Source of the DNA: Taenia hydatigena
Lineage: Eukaryota; Platyhelminthes; Cestoda; Cyclophyllidea; Taeniidae
Assembly: GCA_036345935.2 (NCBI GenBank)
Contig: JADWOT020000001.1
Location: 31,377,062 to 31,441,061, forward strand
Direction of reading: 5' to 3'
Length of the DNA: 64,000 nt
The notes under the pieces are model-generated. The model was not told the origin of the DNA, did not search any database, and saw only the letters and a list, made by a program, of their open reading frames with translations. Of the stretch, positions 1-10,439 are shown in pieces (the first letter of the stretch is position 1; every line of letters starts with the position of its first letter). The translations under genes and the position numbers were made by a program.

Positions 1-740
1 GAAACTATGCGCGAAGATAACGTTGTGTTGAAGGTGTTAACTGGAGTAGACCCAATCGGAATTGCGACAAATTCCACATTCCATTTCAAGTGCAGTTCCA
101 GGCACCGTGTCAGATGTGTCACACTTTCCAGACCAAAGGAATCGGGGATCATCAACCCAACCTTCCATGCCGTCCCTGTCTCCTCCTTCCTTCCTTCCTC
201 TTAGACACTTACCAAGGGAAGGCGTGCTTTACTCCACCACCTCCACCCAGTCACTTGCACACCGGCACATAGAGATCGAGAATAAAGAAAGGCTTCGAAC
301 AATAATCAAATCACTGAACTATATACAAAATGAGGATACAACAGTACCAACGAAGAAAGGTAGGAGACATCAAGCCTCTTACTTTTGCGTTTGCTGGTAA
401 TGATGTTTGCCGACTGGCTGGCAGTTGGCAGTTAGCCAAATGACTGCTTCACCTACGATGAGCTGTTGAGCTTTGCATTGCATTACTCCTTGGCCAAACG
501 ACCAGTTCATTGTTTTGCATCAACCGAACCACTGCCTTACTTACCTCACCTTGCCAAAGACTGTGCTAAATTTTGTTGTTTTTTCTGATGACAAAACGTC
601 GTAAGAAGGTTGTCTCCCTGTTTTACTGTTTTATTATCTACGTTAGAACTTACTCGATCGTAGAATTTGTAATATTTCACTCTACCGAGTGCAAATTTGT
701 TTATTCCTCTTCTCCTTCATGCCATCCCCTTGACCTCCTC
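1..740. other. Window start, no gene recognised
   Basis: No protein family is recognisable on either strand. The stretch is probably intron or upstream sequence of the RBM19-like exon that begins near 788. A pyrimidine-rich run lies near 180-202. Short open frames here have no supporting motif. Confidence 0.4.
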
Positions 741-787
741 CTTTCCACCGTTTTTTCCTTTCCCTTCTCTTTAACTCTAGCACACAG
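741..787 (+). other. Candidate 3' splice site before the RBM19-like exon
   Basis: A long C/T-rich tract (TTTTTTCCTTTCCCTTC and flanks) runs into the acceptor-like string ACACAG, which ends at 787. The open frame of the following exon starts directly after it with GTG, which is not a start codon. That fits an internal or terminal exon whose upstream exons lie before this window. Confidence 0.5.
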
Positions 788-1196
788 GTGAAGCAGGTGG
801 AGACTGAGGAGTTCTCACTTGTCTGGAAGCCAGCTGACAGTGGTCTCCGCAACACTGCCCGTGGAAAGCCCTCAGTCGAATTCAAAAAAGAATGCAGTGA
901 AGTAGGAGGAAAAACACGGTCGTGTCATTTTGGTGCAAAATGTCGCCTTCCAGGCCAGTCAGAGCGATGTGGCAGCCCTCTTTAGGCCCATCGGTGGCTC
1001 CATCAAGGTAAGAATGCCTCGAAAACTCTCTGGAGGTCATCGCGATTTCGTCTTTGTAGAGTTTGCTACGCATGATCAGGCCAAGGTAGTTTGGAAGCAC
1101 AGTGCACAAAGGAACGCTTCTACCTGTGTTGTCGCAGAGCATCCTGAAGACCTTCGGTGTGGATACACACCTAATGGAATGGGGATTGAACATTGA
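788..1196 (+). pseudogene. RBM19: Last RRM of an RBM19/Mrd1-like ribosome-biogenesis protein, with a frame break
   Basis: RBM19/Mrd1 proteins carry several RNA-recognition motifs and act in the nucleolus in pre-rRNA processing. From about 924 one frame reads an RRM: RNP2-like VILVQNVAF, then SQSDVAALFRPIG, then VRMPRKLSGGHR. This order and spacing match the final RRM of RBM19 (lysine-rich loop, then HRGFGFVDF). It ends with VVAEHPEDL, in place of the family's LVLEWADSE. Two oddities stand out. RNP1 reads RDFVFVEF, so both usual glycines are replaced. The upstream half (788-920, KQVETEEFSLVWKPADSG) is open in another frame, and the RRM frame has a TAG at 903-905. One extra base near 922-925 would explain the switch. 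The C-terminus is shorter than in vertebrate homologues. It is either a decayed copy or a real terminal exon with a sequencing or assembly indel. The family call is fairly safe; its functional state is not. Confidence 0.6.
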
Positions 1197-1333
1197 ACAC
1201 GCGAGATAGGAGTGATCTGTATCAACCTCCTTATTCCTCCAATTTGTACATCCAAAAATGTGTGCATTTTGCATCCGGAGTTGGCTGGTGTTCCAAACTG
1301 TCTTCTTGCTGTTTTATTCCAAAATGAACTGTT

Positions 1334-1339
1334 ATTAAA
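1334..1339 (+). terminator. Candidate poly(A) signal after the RBM19-like exon
   Basis: ATTAAA, the commonest variant of AATAAA, lies about 140 bases past the stop codon of the RRM frame. It is placed as expected for a short 3' UTR. Confidence 0.3.
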
Positions 1340-2784
1340 TTGTTTACATATTTGGTGTAGGCATGAAAACCTCTTGTGTTCTTGAGATTGGGGCAGTGAG
1401 AATTGTGGGCCAACTCAGTGGGTTGCTTGAGTAACTCAAAGTGATTTTTCGACATGAATTTGTCTGTTCGATGCTATCTGAAGTGACTTTGACTCCTGGT
1501 TGGCATTACTGCTGTGTCATCTAACTGCAGTAGTAATCTACAGCTACGTTTAATTGCACAATATTATGCTAAATCGTCTTGTTCTGTCTTATGCACTGCA
1601 TCTTGCATATATGTGTTTTTTTTTGTAAACCTCTGGCTTTTCTTGTCCTTTAAGAAGTTTTTAATATATTAATGCTCGTTGTCAATAACAGCTCAACCTC
1701 CTCTGGAGGCAAGTGACCATCGAATAATGACATTAGCTATGCTTAAGGTCATTCCATGACGCCCATGTGTGAGTGAACGTCATTAGCCAGTCTCAGGGTC
1801 ATTAACTCGCCACCCACCCAACGTCCCTCTCCCGCCGGAAGGAAGACGAAAGGAAGGGAAGAAAGGTATTCACGCATGTAATTGTAAGCCTATTCTGATA
1901 ACATGTCACTCAACCTCTACATCATGCACTGCCCCATAGAGAATAAGTGTTTGCCAAGTTACCCATCCCCACTCCTCTTTGGCCTCGTCCGCCCGCCTGC
2001 CTAGTGTGCACACACACACACACGTTGCATGGCCGAAACAATTTAAGATTTTGATGCACCTGCCTTAAACAGGCAAAAATATTGCACACAGAGACGACTG
2101 TCCACGATAGGCAAGTTTTCATTGGCTGGCCTATTTCGTCATGCGTTGGTGGTAATCAGACCTCCCTTTACACGATTTACCACACTCAAAAGATAGCAAA
2201 TATGGGGTGCACAAGACAATTGCTTTGTGCCTAAACGTGGGTCATACAGGCATAAGCGGGACCGCATATTCGAGTAAGTCACCTGTTGCAGGTAGTAGCT
2301 CCATTGGATATTCCCACCTTGTTTTTTTACGGGTGGGAGTAGTTGCTAAGAGCCTGCCAAATTTCTAAACTGGTAAGGTTCTTTGATGCGATTTCAGTAA
2401 GGCGTGGTAATGTTTTGGCCAATCAGACAACTACCTGACAAATGTATGGTTTGTGGCTAGATGTGTAGTTCGAAACAGCAGCGTCTCTCACTGGGGATTT
2501 GAAGGCACATCCAGCATTACAGTGTTGTCTTTCATTCCCTCCTACAATAAGCATCATTAAAGTTCAGTGAATCCCGATTACCCACCTCACAGGGGTAAAC
2601 GACCTTCAGTGTCGATGAAGACGAATGCAAATGCTAACATCTTTAGTCCGTTGCCATTTAACATTTGTTTACAGCAGTTTGTAACAGAAAATAAACAGCC
2701 CTTTTGATGAACGCAAACAGGGAGCTGCACTAGTCATAGTAGCTGAGGCGCTTGGTGATTGGTTGTACGGACCCACGGGAAAAG
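1340..2784. other. Intergenic, no gene recognised
   Basis: No coding motif is seen. It contains a poly-T run near 1616-1624, a CA dinucleotide repeat near 2009-2023, and two similar short strings around CATTAGC...GGTCATT near 1730-1800. Downstream of 2340 nothing stands out. Confidence 0.5.
2009..2023. repeat. (CA)n microsatellite
   Basis: Uninterrupted CA dinucleotides for about 15 bases, a simple sequence repeat. Confidence 0.85.
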
Positions 2785-2947
2785 TCACGAAAGCACAGCA
2801 GCCACGAAAGCTAGTAGAGTTACAATGACCAAAGCAGCGCAGGTCGAGTCACCGCCAGTCGTGGTTGCTGCAGCAGAAGTCTGAGCAGGTCTGCTGGTTG
2901 TTGAGGGGCTTCTTCCAGTCGTGACAGACGCTTTCTCCTCCCCCATT
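2785..2947 (-). CDS. Probable last exon: Thr/Ser stalk and hydrophobic GPI-type tail
   Basis: Read on the minus strand from about 2947, the frame gives a short charged start (EEKASVTT), a Thr/Ser/Ala-rich stalk with a TSAAATTTGG stretch, and then CAALVIVTLLAFVAAVLS right up to the stop at 2785-2787. A short hydrophobic segment ending at the last residue, after a Ser/Thr/Gly region, is the classical layout of a GPI-anchor signal; a single C-terminal membrane helix is the alternative. In the EG95/45W oncosphere antigen genes of taeniid tapeworms a comparable tail is encoded in the last exon, directly after a fibronectin III exon. Such an exon lies about 320 bases upstream here on the same strand. 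The acceptor (AG before GAGAAA at about 2947) is my inference and its pyrimidine tract is weak. No clear AATAAA follows. Confidence 0.5.
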
Positions 2948-3123
2948 TGATACAACCATAAATTTGCCACCTTATAATAGCAGTAATTAGTGTCGAATTC
3001 TACACGTCAACTAACTGGTAACTGCTCACATTGAGGAGGGTCTGTCCAACTCTCAGCAGTAGTTTATTTAGTGCCAGGCAGTACTACTACTAATGAGTCT
3101 GCGAACTTAATTAGTTGTAGCGG

Positions 3124-3552
3124 TTATGATACATGGGCAGCGTTACAGAATTGATTATAGTGGATATGGCTAGTCCTAAGCAGTAGTAGTAGTGGCAGTA
3201 GTGGTGGTTCAGCTTTCAGCAAAATCGAGCATAGAGAACTCATCGCGCTCCAAAGTTGGTGTGGGGCACCAAGGTGCTCTCCGTCGTCAGAATCTATCCC
3301 ATCAATGCGCGCACAAAGGTCGACAGAAGTGGTTTGATTTGGCTTTAGATTATAAGAGGTGAAACTCGTAGTCAAAGGGAGACAATACTGCTTCCACACC
3401 TCAGTGTCAAATGTGTTAGCAATGGAGTAGGCAACAATGCTGGCGTCGGTTCCTGATGGGGTGTTCCAGTTCACACACACGCATTGAGGAACGAGTGTGT
3501 AATGCTTTGTTTGTTTGACTGTCGGTTTCGGTACCCTGACTTGGGTGGCCAT
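3124..3552 (-). CDS. Fibronectin type III domain exon (oncosphere-antigen-like)
   Basis: The minus-strand frame opening at 3552 reads as one FnIII domain over residues 5-90. Strand B ends in CVNWNTPSG, with the core Trp at residue 29. A YSIANT strand follows (Tyr42), then EVWKQY, and then the F-strand LKPNQTTSVDLCARI, which matches the family's L-x-P-x-T-x-Y-x-V-x-V-x-A except that the usual Tyr is Thr. After about residue 95 (near 3268) the frame becomes Leu-rich over a CTA/CTG-type repeat, so the exon probably ends near there, although the local donor candidate is poor. There is no signal peptide in this frame, and a TAG lies just upstream in frame, so a signal-peptide exon would have to be farther up. 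FnIII domains are adhesion/interaction modules. With the membrane tail at 2785-2947 the likely product is a small surface glycoprotein. Confidence 0.5.
   Translation of the reverse strand: MATQVRVPKPTVKQTKHYTLVPQCVCVNWNTPSGTDASIVAYSIANTFDTEVWKQYCLPLTTSFTSYNLKPNQTTSVDLCARIDGIDSDDGEHLGAPHQLWSAMSSLCSILLKAEPPLLPLLLLLRTSHIHYNQFCNAAHVS
3179..3210. repeat. Imperfect (GTA)n/(GTG)n simple repeat
   Basis: AGTAGTAGTAGTGG-type trinucleotide run at the end of the FnIII frame. It explains the artificial poly-Leu stretch in the minus-strand translation. Confidence 0.7.
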
Positions 3553-4069
3553 GCTGCCCTAGTCGCGTGAGCTGGCCTCTGGGACATGCCAGCATCCTCG
3601 TGCCCTCTGTTTATTGAATATGCATATTCTGCCATAGCAATGCGCCCTCTTTTGCCCTCAAGGGAGTCTAGGGATGTTGCAAGGTGCTTAAATTTTCACA
3701 TTTTGAGGAGTGCTATGACCCTCACAAGTGGAAACGCAATGATTTGTCATTGGCTCCAGCGTCTCATTTACACAATTGCGTATGTGCCTCCACGGGGCAG
3801 AAGAGAACTCATGAGGACTACGTTTATTTGCTCAAAAGAAGCTAGCTTGGGTAATGTCGAATAAAATCTTATTAAAAGTCGCAGAAGAATAGCAAAATGT
3901 TTATTTAAGTGGCTTTGCGCTTGTCAAACTTAGCTTTTGTTTCGATATTGAATAGGCAGTGGTCAGAACCATCCCTTGCGACGTAAAGTAGCTTAGTACT
4001 TGATCCAAAATCGTTCCCAAACCTCATTTACCATGAATTGGGTTGCTCTCTCGACTTACAACAATGATA

Positions 4070-4255
4070 TCATGTACTTGTTGTGGGATTAGAACTAAGA
4101 TGATTTGACGAAGACCCCAAAATGCCGATCCAGGTATCCCCAAAGGCGACCGTAAATCTCTCCTCGGCTAAACGCCACCTGATTCGCTGGTCAATAGCTA
4201 ATGAAAAGTTAAGAGTTCTAGGAGGTTTCATGTCCACAAACCAGCCTACATAGCT
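4070..4255 (-). other. Candidate extra exon upstream of the FnIII exon
   Basis: On the minus strand GTTTGCTTGCAG ends at about 4252, an acceptable acceptor. The frame after it reads YVGWFVDMKPPRTLNFSLAI and continues to an RIRWRL segment. This vaguely resembles the first strands of an FnIII domain (PP...L.F......I.W), but the second half of such a domain is absent and no good donor is visible. It could belong to the FnIII gene or be chance. Confidence 0.2.
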
Positions 4256-5109
4256 GCAAGCAAACATCGGATTTATGTCGGGAAAAGTCTAATTACATGT
4301 TCCGTTTCTTTTAATTGGTCATATTTCTTGTTGACCGTTAAAAGACTTCTCGAATATCTTATTGGCTGAGTGGTAGCCAATGGGAAAATTGTAGGATAAA
4401 CCTGTCATAAGAATGGTTATTTTTATTTTTTGCACAGCAGCTCGACAGTTTAGAAAACGAGTGTTAGATGGTCACATAAGAACAATAAAATTCTAGGCTA
4501 TGGAGGACTGCTTTCTGAAATTCTGAAAGAACTCTCATGTATGCATGTTATAATGAACTCGTAATCAAGGTTCTACTCATTTCAGTTATGTAGTGACATT
4601 TCTCAGCTGTCCTTTCATAGACGGTCCCGGTGGTGATGGTGGTAAGCTGGCTCCACCTTTTCGGTTGATACTACCTCAGAGCGCTGATTTCAACTGCGTC
4701 AAATACGCTTGCTTAACCGATCTCCATTTCGATGCACTTCCAGAGGTTGCTGTGGGCACTTTCGGTCAGCAATTGCTCTTCCATGATTGAACTGGCGACC
4801 CCCGTTCGTCGACCGAGATTTCTTACACGTGACCACCTGCAGAGATACCAACTCACACCAAATGGCGGAGAATGAGTGGAGGAGAGTAGACGCACAAACA
4901 ACTGTTTTATGCTTGATGCACCGCCTCAAAGGAGCAATGCATAATATTTTCATTGGTGCCATCAGACAAGAGCTCAACTGCGTCAGTCCATGTCACCAGC
5001 AATGACGCAGGGTGCTAAATGCCCAGTCAAGTTCTTCACAACTTCTTCAATGTGCCATAGCTTCTCTCACTAGATGGGTCGGCGTCCATCCAGAGAGAAG
5101 TCACTGCTA
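4256..5109. other. No gene recognised
   Basis: Both strands have short overlapping open frames at 4590-5005 but no recognisable domain. The sequence leads into the family Q repeat at about 5110. Confidence 0.4.
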
Positions 5110-7100
5110 GGTGATTTAAATGACTGCCACAGCACACTTAAGAACTGCATTTAGTTTAAGCTCACAATTTATTCTGTTAACTCTACTTGGACACTTTAGC
5201 AGGTTAGTAATGCAGTCCATGTCTTATTTCAAATAAATCCAAGCTTTTGTAGGCATATTCTTCAATTTTAAGCCAACTTTCATAATAAGTGTTGCACCAT
5301 TAGCTAATTAGGTAAAATAAACGGAGACTAACAGAACTGTACTGGGTCCCTGAGGTAAAGCATCATCCTGTGACTGCGTGGTACCTGTGGCTAGAAAGTT
5401 GTCACTGAAATGCACCAAGTGTGGAGCACTTGGGAATAAGCCCAACCATCATTCATCATTGCCACTTAGACGTGGTATGTGTGTTGCAGAGCTCGACAAT
5501 CCACTCGAGCTCCTCGATTCCTCTGAGGACCATGAAAACTTTCCTTCTTGCAGTTATGGACATTGTCCTGCTAAACTAACCTAACATGAACTGTCAGCAT
5601 ATTGAATTCAAATATTAAAATGTGATCCATTTACTTGGCCTTTTATTCCTCTTATCAGGAGGCAGGAGGGGGCTACAAGACTAAGAGATGGGTTTACTGA
5701 GCTACAGATTAATTTGATCCACAAAACTCAATCCTAATCTTCCAACTGGACGATCACCCTACTGTAGGCGCTAATCTCTCTCCTCGTCTTTCTCATTCTG
5801 CCTTTAAACCAACACATTGCACAACATTATCATTGCTAATTGGTCGCTTTATTGCATTAACCTTGGATATAATCCACAGGGATCGTCAAATTAAGCTTAT
5901 AATTCTCACTTTGCCTGGATCTCCTACAAAGCCTCACAGCACGGCGGCCACAGTAGATGTTCAACTCTCTAAACCTGTATTAAGCATGCTAAATCACAGA
6001 AAATGTACAATATTACAAAGTGGGTGCATATGAAATCACAAGGCTGTTTCCTTGGTTAGGAGTCGATCTCCTTTCCGCCCCTCTCTCCTCTCACTTTGCC
6101 ACACTCTGTTGCATGTTTGCATGGTTCAAACAGAGCTTTTGTCATGTCGGTGCCTTCATTTCACCTTTCTTGTGGGCAGTACCAGGAAGAAGGTAATGGC
6201 GCAAGCATTGGTGGTAGAGGGGATGTAGATGGCGTGTGTCGATTTCATCCTTGGAATTCCTACATTGTCAAACATGTGAAGAAATCGCGTGTGGGCCAGC
6301 TTAATTGACATCTAAAGTCCAAAAGCCGGAGGTTGAAACTCCTTTGAATTTCTCTCCCTGAGACACCCACCAGGACACGTCCGTCACCAGAAGCCGCATT
6401 CGATTCGTCATTAAGATCTGCGCAGTGCGATGGTCTCCATACGCGGGTGGATAGTGAACCCAACGCAGATAGGTAGGTGGGTGGGTAAGAAGTCGGTGAT
6501 CTGCCCAGCTTATCACACGAATGTCCGTCCTGGCTAACTTAGATGGGCAGTAAAGCTTGCACCACCTGCAAATATAGTAGCTAGATTGTTGTCCTTCGCT
6601 CACATTCTTTTTTATCAAATCCCTGAGCAGTGTGACGCTTGACTTTCCTCCCTTATTACGACAGAGTTAGGGCAGGCAGAGCGAGTCCTTTTCTCCTTTG
6701 AAGGCAAAAATGATACCAGTTCTGTGTAAAGAATCGTATTCGTCAAACGCTCTTCGTCTAACCTTGAGAACTACTTAGTCCAGCGCATAAATATTACAAA
6801 TGTGCCTACTTGACGGAGCCGCTCGTGGTCTGCATCCATTAGTGGATGATGTAGTGCATTGGATGATCAGGCCGTTCGTGTCAGCAGAGCGGCACGTGTG
6901 CATGTATCTCTGCCTCCTCGCAGCAGCATCTGTCACAAAGGCGACGACGAAGTGGTGACAGCACCAGGTCTTCTCTTACGTCCTTCATCCTTATCAAGCT
7001 ACCTCGTTACTCATGCGACTAGTAATGGAGAATGCCGCCCCTCTGCATTTAAGCTACTCGGTCTCAGAAAGCGATGGTCAAGTCGGATGGGATGAACGCC
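5110..7100 (+). repeat. Family Q repeat, copy 1 (blocks J and I)
   Basis: Matches 25,845-27,480 (+) and, inverted, 53,590-55,180. Shared landmarks in order are CTTGGACACTTTAGCA..., CTGTGGCTAGA.AG.TG..ACTGAAAT, GGGCAGTAAGGCTTG..., AACTACTTAGTCCAGC and GGATGATCAGGCC/TCTGATCAGCAG, then a GCATG.ATCTC.GCCTCCT segment. Copies are diverged by base changes and indels. The translated right end reads SRAARVHVSLPPRSSICH, and the same frame is kept in the copies at 27.2 and 53.7 kb. Confidence 0.65.
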
Positions 7101-7544
7101 GGACCTATTGCAGTATGCCAGGAAATCGACCACGGATAGCTACTACCCACCAACTAAACTCCTCGCTATGTTGAAGGTCGTCGACACTACGCACGAACAG
7201 AAGGGTCTAATCGACACTTATTTGTGCACGTTCACCCACCCAATTAGGTCTAGCTAATTGGCCACATCCAACTTTTGCGGGGGCCAGATCTGCTCCAGAG
7301 CAAAGTTGAGCATCTGCACTCATCCATCTCGGCTGCATTCATGCACGCACCAAGCATTCCAATCATTTACGAAGTATGCGTTCTATGGTTGGCTTATCTT
7401 TGCATTCACGTGGACCTTCTTTGAACCGGCCATCAATCCATCCATCCACATGCTACTAGTACATCATCCGTTCAATTCTTTTCTTCTTTTACCCATTGAT
7501 TTGTACGCCTAGCCACAGTAGCCATTCAGTTATTACATTTTCCT

Positions 7545-8335
7545 CAACTACTTCAGTACACCATCTCGTCCATTAGTCCTTTCAAGCATCCTGCCCGATT
7601 GTATTTCTCGTTGCACTTTGGGTTCAACAACCTCTGCCTAACATGTCCAGTACAAGGAACAAGAGGGGACAGTTCTCTACCTGCTGAAATCGCTAAAGGC
7701 AGCAACAAACACGAACGAGGTTACTGTTCATAGGAAGGGCAAGATGGAAGCAGAGAAGACCAAGGCGTCTTTGAATGGGGAAGGGTCTAATGTCAGTGCT
7801 GGGAGGAGCCGACTGCTGACAAATGTTGCACACTAATATTTTATTTGAACAGGTCTACATCGCAACTTATTCGGCGCAGGTGCAGTGCGAGATTTCATTT
7901 CTCAGGTATCTGATCCGCTCGGTGAATGGACGATGGTGCTTCGTTCCTGTCACTTGCTCACATTTCCGCACATCCAAAGCATGCAGATGCTCAAATTCTC
8001 TCTGGATCGGCTTTGGCTCTTACAAAAGTTGAATGTGGACGGACGCGCACAATGTGGATGGTAGCTAGCCCTTTCCACTCTGGGTGCTGCCCGTGGGCTT
8101 CGATTCGGTGAGGATGTTGTGCTTAGCGTTTGTTGGCAGCAGCTATATTTGGTCGGTTCTCTGATAGACTGTTAAATTTTATAAACCATTTAAACTTGTA
8201 TTGGGAAGCGTACTATTTGAGTTGTGGATAGCACATGCTACTAACGAGTCATTTGAGCAGATACTGCCACTTGCTAATTTCCAAAGATGTTTCTGTTTCT
8301 ACTGGTTCCTGCATGAATTTGAAATCACTTAGAGG
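7545..8335 (+). repeat. Family Q, block E1 copy: exon-like segment
   Basis: Colinear with 30,835-31,670 (+). It includes CATTAGTCCTTT..., ACAAGGAACAA..GG.GACAGTTCTC and the exon-like block at 7,853-8,110. An acceptor-like TTTATTTGAACAG precedes that block. In one frame it reads VRDFISQVSDPLGEWT and, farther on, QMLKFSL. The same residues recur at 31.2 kb and 53.2 kb, so the block descends from coding sequence of an unknown gene. Here it is broken by later stops. Confidence 0.5.
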
Positions 8336-9640
8336 CCAGCGTCACACATTTTTCTATCCAAATTTCCTACTTTTGTATTAAAGGATTTTAAGTTGCTTCT
8401 AAAAACGCTTAAAGCGATTGTATTATGCTACCACAAGTTGTGAGAGGAGGACCACCAGCTTCTACAATGTAGACCATCTCTTAGGTGATGGAAAAGACCT
8501 TTGTACTCAAATGCGTAATTAAATAATATGAAATTTAATTGTTTATGTGTTTTGAGCTTCGTTTATAGCACCCGTGATGAGTGATTTTGTGCGTCGGTCC
8601 TCATACTAGTTCTTGAGTTAAAAGCAATCAGTCCTGGGTCAGAAAATAAATGGCTTATGATATTTTTGCCACCTATTGATTGTTAGGTATCTCAAAGATC
8701 TTGTTTGGTTCATTCTTGCTGGATTACTTGTGCTGGCGGCATTTGATTGTGATGTGCCTTTTCATTCCTCGTTCATCGAAGTGATGGCGCTTCCCCCTTC
8801 TACTCTACTAAGCACCTTCCTTTAGGCTTACAATTAAATCGAAGACGACATCCTCCTATTTATCTTTAAGAGTCACAGCAGTGAGTCATGAGCCGTATTT
8901 GGTTGGAGCCTTTAGAACTTAATTTGCTTTAATCGTATCTGCTAGGTGAAACCAGTTACCAAGAGTTGTAGCGGTCAAGGAGTGGGCTTTACACGCAACG
9001 CCTGTCAGCGTGTCTGTCTAACAACCATCTCGAACACGAGGGCAGCGTCGAACTAGCTGATGGAACACTTGGATGCCTTTGCCACTGCTTGAAATGGATA
9101 TTAAGGAGGACCTTGTGAGTTGCATTCCTCCCCTGCTTCTTTACCCAGAAGATTCCATCACAGGTCTACTGATCCCACAATAATAGCGTTTTACTACCGC
9201 GCCTCTTTGGCCATCATAAAGAGCCTACGTGAAGGAAACGATTGTCAGCCATAGGAGGCATCTAAGATCTATGTGGTCTGGTGCTGCTTGCGTTATTTCA
9301 GTAGTGCATGTGCATGCATCTAAAATCTGCCTACTGGAGTACACGGGATAGCCTTGCACAAACCGCCGCGTGAGAAGGCGCCTGCTCACCACTAGAGTGT
9401 GCTTATTATTCTTCGTATGTGGGCGAAACGAGCGCTAGAAGCATGTGATGACAATGTGAAGGCTGTAATCAACATGGCCTTTTCGAATCCTGATGCGTCA
9501 GTCAGCGTAACATGCTTAACGAGAAGTACAAAGAAGACAATCACACAATGATTCCATTTGCTATGAATTGGTTGCTTGTGTTAGCCTCATAGGAGAGTCT
9601 ACTGCTGTGCGTTGCTGCCCCTATCCTACTCTTATTTAAA
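8336..9640. other. No gene or repeat match recognised
   Basis: No ORF above 60 residues lies in this span, and I could not match it to other parts of the window. It is probably intergenic or highly diverged repeat. Confidence 0.45.
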
Positions 9641-9649
9641 ATAGTCGGT

Positions 9650-10400
9650 TAACGAGGTAGCTGAGCAGCTGAATGGGTCGGAGCATGAAAGCTAACGAGT
9701 ACTCAAGAGAGGTAAGGATGAGTAGCATGAGTGCTTTAAATGCAAGTGCTATTGAGTGCTCAGATGGCATCCGGGAGCATAGGTTTCAATTTGAGATAAT
9801 TGAGCACCTATGTGGAGGAATAAAATGGTAGTGTCCTGCTTCTCACAGTCTAGCACGCCTGTCTTCCCATGCAAGCAAACGAGCGAACTGACTAATTGGT
9901 GGACAGGCTAGTAAGACGTCATTTTCATGTCCGACACCTCAAGCAAACATACGTAGAGGTGGTGCTCGTCTACGTCAACTTTAAACATTACGACATGAGC
10001 TTGTGCGTCCAAACTTGACCCAAAATAGACTAAAAGGCTGAATATCCGCCACCCTCTCTCACCCGTCTTAAGTGGCGTGCACATCTGTCCATGGAGGAGT
10101 GGCGAATCCTACTCCATTAATGCAATTGCGGTCAACTTGCGCAGGAGGTTAAAGAGGATCCACTAATTACACCTCATGATGATGAAGTGAATATTCAGCT
10201 GCCATTCCCCGAGACTCTGGCATCCACGTTGTCTGAAGGATATTTTGTACTAGAAGGAGGTGCAATGATCACGATACCAGCTGCCACTAAATGTGTGTTG
10301 TTTAGAGGGGATCTGGACCTCGTGAGCCAGTGGGCCGGTTTTACCAAGAACACTGAAAATATGCCCATTAGTAGCACAGACTGAAGTCTCGTGACCGAAT
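9650..10400 (+). repeat. Family P fragment (+) joined to family Q block E2
   Basis: 9,650-9,790 matches 16,625-16,760 (GAGTAGCATGAGTGC...AATGC.A.TGCTATT). 9,965-10,160 is block A, matching 17,330-17,500 and 23,270-23,440. 10,187-10,400 is block E2, whose frame includes FPETLASTLSEGYFVLEGG and later RGDLDLVSQWAG, and it is also found at 31.87 and 61.0 kb. The A-E2 junction is shared with 31,690-32,040, so this order is ancestral to at least two copies. Confidence 0.6.
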
Positions 10401-10439
10401 AAGTTGAGGAAGTGATCAGTAAGCAGGTCTGAGCACAGT

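Noticed and set aside
62..400. 112-residue frame at the window start considered as an upstream RBM19 exon
   Set aside because: No RRM or other RBM19-like sequence, and the frame overlaps other open frames with similar quality.
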